A stretch of 64,000 bases of DNA from Rhodeus uyekii. Lineage: Eukaryota; Chordata; Actinopteri; Cypriniformes; Acheilognathidae. The stretch covers positions 985,001 to 1,049,000 of the forward strand of contig JAWRVZ010000140.1 of NCBI GenBank assembly GCA_037043235.1, given 5' to 3'. Shown one piece after another: positions 10,421-17,968 of the stretch. Both the position numbers and the translations under genes were made by a program. The notes beneath the pieces were generated by a model. That model was not told the origin of the DNA and did not search any database. It saw only the letters and a program-made list of their open reading frames with translations. Within the stretch, counting starts at the first letter, position 1. The number at the start of each line of letters is the position of its first letter.

Positions 10421-12634
10421 TCATGAGGGTTTCAGCAAGGCTGGCAGATCTGGAGGGTCCGGCAGAGCCGGCGGTGGGTCAGGCGGGACCGGCAGAGCCG
10501 GCGGTGGGTCAGGAGGGACCGGCAGTGGGTCTGAGAGATCTTTCAGACCCGATGGCAGCTCTGGGAGGTCTAGCAGCAAGTCTGGGAGGTCTGGCGGATC
10601 AGATGGTGGATTGGGGAGGTCTGGCCGAAGATCTGGGAGGTCTGGCAGATCGGATGATGGGTCTGGGAGGTGTAGGAGCTCTGGCGGATCTGGGAGGTCT
10701 AGGAGGTCTGGCGGAGGATCTGGGAGGTCTGGCGGAAGATCTAGGAGGTCTGGCAGATCGGATGGAGGATCTGGGAGGTCTGGCAGCGGGTATGGGAGGT
10801 CTGGCAGATCTGACAGAAGATCTGGGAGGTCTGGCAGATCTAATGGCGGGTCTGGGAGGTCTAGGAGCTCTGGCGGATATGGGAGATCTAGGAGGTCTGA
10901 CGGAGGATCTGGGAGGTCTGGCGGAAGATCTAGGAGGTCTGGCAGATCGGCTGGAGGATCTGGGAGGTCTGGCAGCGGGTATGGGAGGTCTGGCAGATCT
11001 GACAGAAGATCTGGGAGGTCTGGCAGGTCTAATGGCGGGTCTGGGAGGTCTAGGAGGTCTGGCGGAGGATCTGGGAGGTCCCAGAAGGCTGGAGGGTCGG
11101 GCCACGGCAGTTCCGGCGGCGGCGGATCGAGCCACGGCAGCTCCGGCGGTGGCAGGTCGGGCCTGGAGGGGTCCACGGAGGCCAGGGGAAACAGTTCATT
11201 GCGTGCGGCCTGGGGACTCTGTGCATAGCGAGCGGCCAGGGGACTCTGTGCATTGCGATCGCTCTCGGGCAAGGGAATCAGTGCACAAAGTTCGCTCTCG
11301 GGCAGAGGAATCAGGTCGCTCTCGGGCAGAGGAATCAGGTCGCTCTCGGGCAGAGGAATCAGGTCGCTCTCGGGCAGAGGAATCAGGTCGCTCTCGGGCA
11401 GAGGAATCAGGTCGCTCTCGGGCAGAGGAATCAGGTCGCTCTCGGGCAAGGGAATCAGGTCGCTCTCGGGCAAGGGAATCAGGTCGCTCTCGGGCAAGGG
11501 AATCAGGTCGCTCTCGGGCAAGGGAATCAGGTCGCTCTCGGGCAAGGGAATCAGGTCGCTCTCGGGCAAGGGAATCAGGTCGCTCTCGGGCAAGGGAATC
11601 AGGTCGCTCTCGGGCAAGGGAATCAGGTCGCTCTCGGGCAAGGGAATCAGGTCGCTCTCGGGCAAGGGAATCAGGTCGCTCTCGGGCAAGGGAATCAGGT
11701 CGCTCTCGGGCAAGGGAATCAGGTCGCTCTCGGGCAAGGGAATCAGGTCGCTCTCGGGCAAGGGAATCAGGTCGCTCTCGGGCAAGGGAATCAGGTCGCT
11801 CTCGGGCAAGGGAATCAGGTCGCTCTCGGGCAAGGGAATCAGGTCGCTCTCGGGCAAGGGAATCAGGTCGCTCTCGGGCAAGGGAATCAGGTCGCTCTCG
11901 GGCAAGGGAATCAGGTCGCTCTCGGGCAGGGGAATCAGGTCGCTCTCGGGCAGGGGAATCAGGTCGCTCTCGGGCAGGGGAATCAGTTCGCTCTCGGGCA
12001 GGGGAATCAGTTCGCTCTCGGGCGAGGGAATCAGTTCGCTCTCGGGCGAGGGAATCAGTTCGCTCTCGGGCGAGGGAATCAGTTCGCTCTCGGGCGAGGG
12101 AATCAGTTCGCTCTCGGGCGAGGGAATCAGTTCGCTCTCGGGCGAGGGAATCAGTTCGCTCTCGGGCGAGGGAATCAGTTCGCTCTCGGGCGAGGGAATC
12201 AGTTCGTTCTCGGGCGAGGGAATCAGTTCGTTCTCGGGCGAGGGAATCAGTTCGTTCTCGGGCGAGGGAATCAGGTCGCTCTCGGGCGAGGGAATCAGTT
12301 CGTTCTCGAGCGAGGGAATTCTCCGCTTGCCTCGTTTACGGCGGCTGCGGCGCGGCGGCTCAACCACGGAACCTGGAGGTGTTGACTTGCTCAATTCAGC
12401 CGCTCTACGGTTGTAGCTGTTCAAACACTGGAGAGCGGCTTCAAGCCAACTTAAGCCGGAGATGTCTGGCAATCCCTCCGGGAAATGCCGCCTGGCACCG
12501 AGCCAAAACAGGGTCCGAATGGCATCATTCGGTATATCGGTCCGACTGGCCACGTAGACAAATTCACAGGCGAACTGACCAAAATTCAAATCCGTCCTCT
12601 GGGCAATAGTCAAGAGCTGTGGGTCACAATCCAT
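10421..12634 (-). CDS. Gag-like repeat protein of the LTR retrotransposon, 737 aa
   Basis: This frame has no stop over its full length on the element's coding strand. It begins MDCDPQLLTIAQ about 50 bases inside the 5' LTR. Residues 1 to about 105 form a non-repetitive domain (motifs FGQFACEFVYVASRTD, IRTLFWLGARRHFPEGLP). I recall this type of domain from uncharacterised fish LTR elements, and it may correspond to a Gag matrix/capsid-type region. About residues 120-465 are tandem 8-residue units of the form LIPLPESD. The rest is Pro/Leu/Asp-rich with PPDLPDLPD-type repeats. No zinc knuckle or enzyme motif is seen. The opposite strand is open over the same span because the repeats are multiples of three without stops; that frame is taken as a shadow. 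Confidence 0.6.
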   Translation of the reverse strand: MDCDPQLLTIAQRTDLNFGQFACEFVYVASRTDIPNDAIRTLFWLGARRHFPEGLPDISGLSWLEAALQCLNSYNRRAAELSKSTPPGSVVEPPRRSRRKRGKRRIPSLENELIPSPESDLIPSPENELIPSPENELIPSPENELIPSPESELIPSPESELIPSPESELIPSPESELIPSPESELIPSPESELIPSPESELIPSPESELIPLPESELIPLPESDLIPLPESDLIPLPESDLIPLPESDLIPLPESDLIPLPESDLIPLPESDLIPLPESDLIPLPESDLIPLPESDLIPLPESDLIPLPESDLIPLPESDLIPLPESDLIPLPESDLIPLPESDLIPLPESDLIPLPESDLIPLPESDLIPLPESDLIPLPESDLIPLPESDLIPLPESDLIPLPESDLIPLPESDLIPLPESDLIPLPESDLIPLPESDLIPLPESELCALIPLPESDRNAQSPLAARYAQSPQAARNELFPLASVDPSRPDLPPPELPWLDPPPPELPWPDPPAFWDLPDPPPDLLDLPDPPLDLPDLPDLLSDLPDLPYPLPDLPDPPADLPDLLDLPPDLPDPPSDLLDLPYPPELLDLPDPPLDLPDLPDLLSDLPDLPYPLPDLPDPPSDLPDLLDLPPDLPDPPPDLLDLPDPPELLHLPDPSSDLPDLPDLRPDLPNPPSDPPDLPDLLLDLPELPSGLKDLSDPLPVPPDPPPALPVPPDPPPALPDPPDLPALLKPS
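10436..11090. repeat. Degenerate short tandem repeats (gag-like ORF, C-terminal part)
   Basis: Imperfect units built from tctgggaggtctggcag and related words repeat across about 650 bp. On the coding strand they give Pro/Asp/Leu-rich protein. A larger duplicated block is visible: the segment near 10770-10830 recurs near 10950-11015. Confidence 0.85.
11268..12312. repeat. 24-bp minisatellite, about 43 units
   Basis: The unit is gctctcgggcaagggaatca plus ggtc, 24 bp, and encodes eight residues (LIPLPESD type) on the minus strand. Variants occur in consecutive blocks: six units with gcagagg, then about twenty with gcaaggg, a few with gcagggg, then more than a dozen with gcgaggg. This pattern suggests spread by unequal exchange or replication slippage. 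No spacers are present, so it is not a CRISPR array. Confidence 0.97.
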
Positions 12635-12681
12635 GCTACCACAGACGTGTCTTATAGGGCGACAACCCTGGTCCGTGATTC

Positions 12682-13163
12682 TGTAACGCTCGGGGTTACG
12701 GTGCGAGAACGAGACGGACAGGAACTCAACTCAAAACGTGTTTATTTAAAGTAAAAAACAAAAGCACTTTAAATATAAACAAAACGGCACAAGTTGTGCA
12801 AAACTCAAAACACGGGTAAACCAAAAGACTAGAAAATAAACACAAAAGGCACCTTGCGTGCAAACCTGGGAGAACTCGGAGGGGGAAAACATCCACATGA
12901 AACACCGGCAGGAAACATCCACAAAACGTCAATCACGGACAAAGACAGGGAGGAAGCCAAGGGGTGAAATACACTAGGAGATGACGATCACCTGGGGCAC
13001 CCTAATGAACTAGAGACGAGACAGGTGCAGGGAGGGAACGAGAGGCAACACCCACGTGGTAACCAACACACCCACTAACAGTGACTAGACAACCAGGAAG
13101 TGACAAAGACCCGACAGCTAGGAAGTGCACACAAAACACCACACCCAGGGCAAAATGGTAACA
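12682..13163 (-). repeat. 5' LTR (minus-strand element)
   Basis: The 482-bp partner of the LTR at 9725-10206. On the minus strand it carries promoter and R regions by analogy, but I did not identify a TATA box with confidence. The sequence just inside it (12640-12681) should hold the primer binding site; I could not match it to a specific tRNA. Confidence 0.95.
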
Positions 13164-14024
13164 GCATGAGTACATGTGTTAATATTAACACATATTTCGC
13201 GAATGCTCTTTGATGTGCAGGTTCATCTTAAAGAGTCACCATAATACAATAAAATACAATAATATAATACATCTTATATAACAAATATATTTGTTATAAA
13301 TGTAACAAATTATATATTCTATAATTCCTCTGTTTGAAGTCCATGGATCACTGTGCTGCTGCTTGTTCATACACAAAAATACAAACAAATAAAATATTGA
13401 ATACTATGGAATCCCCTCTTATATACTGATGATTTAACTGACTTTAACAGCAGTTTTACAGAACATGTCATGTTTGCTGTTATCTCGCATTTACAGGCTT
13501 TGACCATGCGGAGAAGCACGAGAGGTTAAGTCATTATTTCGAGAATGTTTCTCGTTATTTCGAGATACTAAGTCAATATTTCGACTGAAATAATCGTTTT
13601 TTTTTTTTTTTGTCTCAACTGTGGTGGAAACGGACTTCCATACGCATATAGACCTATCCATATAACCATTAACATACAAATCACTTTCAATCCTCATATA
13701 AAACGTCCTATAAAACATGCATGTCCACAATAGCAATATACTGTATATAAATAAATGGTAATAAATTATCAAATAAAAGTGTATCAATTTAATTTATTTT
13801 ACTTTCACTTGCTAATGACCTATGGGTTTATGTACATTGTCTGATTCGTATGAGCAGGGGTAAAGGATTTAATGTGATCGCTGTAAACATAAATACACAG
13901 TGACACACTGCATCTACGGCATGATGGATGCGCTGGCATTGCTGGAAGACTATGCCAATGGCAGTTGGTGTTGCCATATTCCAATGCCAATGGCAATACA
14001 CTCTGTCGGTGACTGGCGAGACTT

Positions 14025-14250
14025 ATTTCCTCCCACTTTTAAGTCGGACCTCTTCTTTTTTTATTTCGGGAACCGTCTGGTCAGCTGAACCAACTGCATT
14101 TACAGCGGTTGTCACATGCTGCCATTCCACACTTTTTTGTGTGTGTTAGTGACGCCAATACTATGGCTACCAAACAAAATAAATGTCCTTTACTCCACCT
14201 CTGTCACAAGAACCTCCGTTTCGGTGTCTGTGAAATTTCCATTGGTGCCA
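14025..14250 (-). pseudogene. Myb/SANT-like accessory gene remnant of the Harbinger element
   Basis: On the minus strand one can read FTDTETEVLVTEVE, a stop, RTFILFGSHSIGVTNTHKK, a one-base frameshift, then VEWQHVTTAVNAVGSADQTV and PEIKKEEVRLKSGRK. This order (ET-x-VL start, aromatic W in the middle, VNAV, then EIKKKW-SDLK) matches the Myb/SANT-like protein of PIF/Harbinger elements, which helps the transposase enter the nucleus and bind the ends. Two in-frame stops and at least one frameshift make it inactive. The partner nuclease gene is absent. Confidence 0.78.
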
Positions 14251-14922
14251 TTTTTATGCATGAAGAACCTCTTGCTCCTTTATATTAATATGCACAGCAT
14301 TATTATAATAATCATGAGCTGATTTGCATGGGCTATATATGGTTGAAATGGGGCGGGTAAAGGGCGGGATGTCGATTTTTTCACGTGCGCAAATTATCAG
14401 TTAGACTGTGGTTTATAAATGGAAAACTGCGTGCAGGTGTAAACTTTTAGTAAGGATCCTACGCACAGTTTTATAAATGAGACCCCAGGAGATTGTCTTG
14501 AACCCTAAATGCATTGAAGCAACTGCCATGTTGATTAGATTGATTAGAAAATTGCATTAATGAGAAATTGAACAGGTGTTCATAATAATCCTTTAGGTGA
14601 GTGTATAACATTCATTCAGATAATTATCCAGAACCACATAGAGACACTAGTCTCTAGTCTCTTGTAGTCTTTCTAGGCATTAATATCATAGAAATTAACA
14701 TTTTTGACAACAACCTAACAATCCAACGCTATCATTCTATCTATAACCCCTCCTGTTCGAATCGCCTGCTCCAAGCTGGACTCAAACCCTGGTCCGCTGG
14801 TATGAGAGTCAGACTGTTACATATCATTGACTGCACCCTTAATTGTAACCTTATCACATTACATAATTTTAACTTGCATACTAAAACGCTACTAAAAAAT
14901 ACTGCAGTAGTAATGATTTGCA

Positions 14923-15131
14923 TAATTGTAAAAAAAAAAAAAAAAAGTTGAGAAAACTTACAAGTCAAAGGCAACCAGCTGCAGGACATTTTTTAGTTTT
15001 CTCAACTTAGAGCCAATAGTTGTACAAACTTTGTTTGAGTTATCTCAACTTTTTTCCCTTTTAAATAGTTGATTAAACTTTAAAAGCTGAATTTGTCATA
15101 CAAAACATCAGTTGGATTTTTTACAGTGTAC
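14923..15131. mobile_element. Possible short MITE
   Basis: The right end attttttacagtg resembles the complement of the aattgtaaaaaa at 14924-14935, and the interior holds repeated gttgag/ctcaac words. Many small fish MITEs have cactgtaaaaa ends. No clear target duplication, so this is tentative. Confidence 0.35.
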
Positions 15132-15908
15132 ACAATTTTAGTTTATTACGGAATAATAAAGCATTATGTGTTCCCTTTTTTCACTACCAAAACAATGATG
15201 TCACAACTGAAACTTCAAGACATGTTTTGGACGTGACTGTTTTGGTAGTGACAATTTTAGATCATTTTGAGCCTAGCTCGAAGATGCAAATCAGCACATG
15301 GTTAACAATCAGTGGTCAGAACAGTGGTACACATATAAAAAAATACATTTTATGGAATAACATCCAAAAAAAGTTTTCTTAATAGCAGAAAAAATGTGTT
15401 TGGTAGTGACATTCCTTAAAGTTACACACAGATTTTCAGACTTTAGAACACATTTACCTCAACATGATTAGATCAATCTACTCACCATATAGCATATGAG
15501 AGAGAGGGACATAGGAATATTTCCTGATCAAAAATGTAGAGCTGTGGTTAAAATCAGTCTCACCCAATGGACTAAAACATTCAGTGGTTTGGTAGTGACA
15601 TGAAAATACGGGACATGTTTTTTTTAAGATTCACGATTTAAAAATAAACTAAAAAAAAAAAAAAAAGTAACTTCATTTTTTAAAACAAAACAAAAGATGC
15701 GTTTAAAAACAAGAATGGAAAAAAATTGCAAAAAATATTTAAATATCATTTTCACAAGTTGAAATTTACATGTAAGGGTTTGGGACAGCCACCTCCTAAT
15801 TGAAAGTACCCAATACATGATGCTATTATAAATATAAAGCTTTTAAATATTTTAAATATTATTGTGTGTTTCAATAAATAATTTAAGGATCTTAGTAAAC
15901 ATCTAAGA

Positions 15909-17795
15909 CAGTGATTCCCAAACTGTGGTCCGCGGACCACTAGTGGTCCGTGAGGGTACTGCAGGTGGTCCGTGGAAAGGCAAAATAATATTTTACCTTC
16001 ATTTTACCAGGAAATTCCCATAAGAATTAAGGAATATGTAGGCCTATATTGATATAACATTTACATTAAATTGTCAAGTTATTCTGCGATTACTAAAATA
16101 GGCCAGTGGTGTTCGGAAAATAATGTTGCTATGGAAATAAGCCTGTTGTTCAAAATAACCTGTGTTGGGTGCTGCCCCTTTAAGGACGCTAATTCGGTTG
16201 CCATGGTGATCAACGCACAACAAAACAAACCCACTGAGGGAAAGAAAGGTTGTCATGTTAAAACCACGCTAAACTTTTACTTCAATTACAGTTAAAAATT
16301 ACAATTTAAACTTTATATTCCCAGCGTAGTGAGTAATTAATATGTTGTTTTAAGTAAATTAATAATTTCTGATTTGAAATTAGCGCCTAAACGTCTAATA
16401 GTATACGCTTGTTTTTTATGTTTATGTAGCTATTTACTGTGTTTTAAGTTGCTTGTTGAAATGTTAATGCAGTATATGTTACATTTGGCTGATAAACAAA
16501 GTTTAGTATGCGTTTGTGACGCAGAGAATGTTTGATGATGTAAATAATACTAATTGTAGATTGTTTTTGTTTTGACCACACACATATGCACATAGCCACA
16601 GACATGCACAAATACTCAACAAACTTTAACTACTATAACAACGACCAAATGTGTATATTGTTAGTTCTGCACAAGAGGAATAAAAGACAACATAAAAATC
16701 CAACTTAACGTTATCATTTCATTGGTAACAACCTGATTATGCCCTCAGGCACATGAGTAAATAAATTAAATATGTGGCAGCCCTTGTGTGGAGTAAACTT
16801 TCTTTTAACAAGCCTGTTGTCAGGGTTCTTCCACATTCGGTCTAGTCATTTCTTGGTTTTGTGGCAGAGCTCTGACACTGCCGTTATGTCTCTAGTTGTG
16901 TGTGTGCGTGCGCGCGGCTTCGAGTACTCGAGTCGCGTGCGCGCGCGCGCCTGTGACGTATTTTGTGCGAGTTATGATACCCGGTCCCGATACTTTGGTC
17001 TGGTTCAGTTTCGTTTTGGATCGGGATTCGGGATTTCATAACTCGTGTGTTCGTCCTTGTCGTGAGACAAGTGTCTTGCTCATTCTCACGCGCTCTACGT
17101 TATGTGAGTGGGCGCGGTTTCACGCTCTGCTCGTACCGCGGGCTCTCGTGTCCTTGTCCTGTGTTGTAAGCACGCGGTTCGTGTTTACGTCGGCCACGTG
17201 CTTTCATGTTGTTTTTTTTGTGATGCATCTTTGTTTAATGTCAACACGCGGCGATTCGCATTGGCTGTGTTTGTCTCGTCAATGTGTAACCCTCCCACCT
17301 TGTTTCCCTGCTTTAGTTTGATTTGTTCCCAGCTGTGTCCCATTCAATTACCGTTCCTCATGTGTGTACTTAATCCACCGTGTCTGTTTTCTTGTGCTGG
17401 TTTCTCGTCGTTTATGGTTGTGTGGTCCTGCCTCTTGTCAAGTTCTGTCAAGTTTCCAGTCCAGTTAATGTTCAAGTCTAGTTCATGTTCTAGTCCTAGT
17501 CCTGTTTTCCCCCTCGGGGTGGTATTTGTTCTGTTTTATTTTTCGTTTTTGTAACAATAAAATCCCCATTCGTCTGCAACATTGAGTCCTCGTCACATCC
17601 CTTCACCCAACCTGACACCTGTTGCACACTGATGTGATGACTAGTTATAGTAGTGCTAGTAAGCCTATTTAGAGGTGCGGATTAATTCAGGTAAGACTGT
17701 GTGTAGACCTTTTATTATGTGTGTTATGAGGTGGTCCGCAAAATTTTTTGATTACAAATAGTGGTCCACACACACAAAAAGTTTGAAAACCACTG
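15909..17795. mobile_element. hAT-like element with nested solo LTR
   Basis: The left end cagtgattcccaaactgtgg and right end gtttgaaaaccactg are inverted repeats of the hAT type. They are flanked by identical 8-bp duplications, atctaaga, at 15901-15908 and 17796-17803. Both subterminal regions contain repeated tggtccg/tggtcca words. About 1.1 kb remains after removal of the LTR, with no recognisable transposase. Confidence 0.9.
16818..17617 (+). mobile_element. Solo LTR, 800 bp (family A, copy 1)
   Basis: It starts TGTCAGGGTT and ends CCAACCTGACA. The 5-bp duplication cctgt flanks it at 16813-16817 and 17618-17622. An AATAAA at about 17555-17561 near the end sets plus orientation. The GC-rich start of the interior (about 16900-17200) contrasts with the AT-rich hAT host. 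The block at 31704-32471 is another copy, sharing the gagctctgacactg phrase near the start and a gagtcctcg...catccctt phrase near the end. Confidence 0.88.
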
Positions 17796-17878
17796 ATCTA
17801 AGATTTGAATATTTAAATGCTTGTCAAATGTATTTTTTGGATGGGGGACACCAAATGTCACCAATTCTGTAGAATGGC

Positions 17879-17880
<2 letters not shown>

Positions 17881-17968
<88 letters not shown>
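17881..17968. repeat. (AT)n then (GT)n microsatellite
   Basis: About 66 bases of AT followed by about 22 of GT, abutting the right end of the outer unclassified element. The element may have inserted at an AT repeat. Confidence 0.97.

Larger units (their letters stand above)
9725..13163 (-). mobile_element. Non-autonomous LTR retrotransposon, complete ends
   Basis: Two 482-bp direct repeats (9725-10206, 12682-13163) with TG...CA tips are flanked by the 5-bp duplication gcatg (9720-9724, 13164-13168). A polypurine tract next to the left LTR (on the plus strand a run of C at about 10210-10219) and the AATAAA in each LTR both place the coding strand as minus. The 2475-bp interior has a long gag-like frame but no protease, reverse transcriptase or integrase that I can see. 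It therefore probably uses enzymes from a related autonomous element, perhaps Gypsy-like. Confidence 0.92.
9263..13643. mobile_element. Long inverted-arm (foldback-like) insertion
   Basis: About 200 bases at 9263-9466 are repeated in inverted orientation at 13441-13643, with moderate divergence. Shared landmarks include gtttccaccac, gacttagtatctcga, aataatgacttaac and gcatggtcaaag. The motif gcatat occurs just outside both arms (9257-9262 and 13644-13649), which may be its target duplication. The arms could be a separate MITE-like element inserted in the Harbinger copy or a subterminal palindrome of that copy. I favour the former because the arms do not start at the Harbinger ends. Confidence 0.65.
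9014..14485. mobile_element. PIF/Harbinger-type element inserted in Tc1 copy 1
   Basis: Perfect inverted ends, GGGTCTCATTTATAAA at 9014-9029 and its complement at 14470-14485, are flanked by a 3-bp duplication CAG (9011-9013 and 14486-14488). The second Tc1 copy has a single CAG at the matching place. A 3-bp duplication and this terminus fit PIF/Harbinger elements of fish. After removal of the nested arms and LTR element, about 1.1 kb remains. It carries a Myb-like relic at about 14025-14250 but no recognisable DDE nuclease, so this is a deletion derivative. Confidence 0.88.
7958..14603 (-). mobile_element. Tc1-like transposon, copy 1 (split)
   Basis: Inverted ends begin cactcacctaaaggattatt at 7958 and mirror the right end at 14579-14603, with a TA dinucleotide outside each end (7956-7957, 14604-14605) as expected for Tc1/mariner. 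The body is at 7958-9013 and 14486-14603. Everything between is a nested PIF/Harbinger insertion. The related copy at 21278-22259 shows the uninterrupted sequence and so proves the junction. The transposase runs on the minus strand. Confidence 0.93.
7305..17880. mobile_element. Unclassified DNA transposon, outer layer of the nest
   Basis: The ends are perfect 25-bp inverted repeats at 7305-7329 and 17856-17880, starting gggccattctacagaattgg. Removing the Tc1 copy (7958-14603) and the hAT copy (15909-17795) leaves about 2 kb of AT-rich DNA at 7330-7957, 14604-15908 and 17796-17855. No transposase is recognisable there, so the element is probably non-autonomous. A 12-13-base word, TTTGGTAGTGAC, recurs on both strands near the ends (7493-7504, 7831-7863, about 15180-15191, 15240-15252, 15398-15410, 15587-15599). 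It echoes the ttggtgaca of the terminal repeat and could be a transposase-binding site. Both flanks are AT-rich (atat on each side), so the duplication length cannot be read. The superfamily is unknown to me. Confidence 0.8.

Noticed and set aside
10611..11228. Gly/Ser/Arg-rich protein frames on either strand
   Set aside because: Shadows of the degenerate tandem repeat in the gag-like frame.
11268..12312. CRISPR-like array
   Set aside because: Units are contiguous with no spacers, the host is a vertebrate, and the array codes in frame within a retrotransposon.
10354..12609. 751-codon open frame on the plus strand across the LTR element interior
   Set aside because: It is antisense to the element's LTR polarity and polypurine tract. 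It stays open because the tandem units are multiples of three with no stop on either strand.
14755..14820. tRNA gene on the minus strand (B-box-like ggtttgagtcc)
   Set aside because: No convincing A box, acceptor stem or cloverleaf could be assembled; at most a tRNA-derived repeat scrap.
16772..17554. Cys/Val-rich frames as a possible host exon
   Set aside because: They lie within the solo LTR of family A, whose second copy at 31.7-32.5 kb does not keep the frames.
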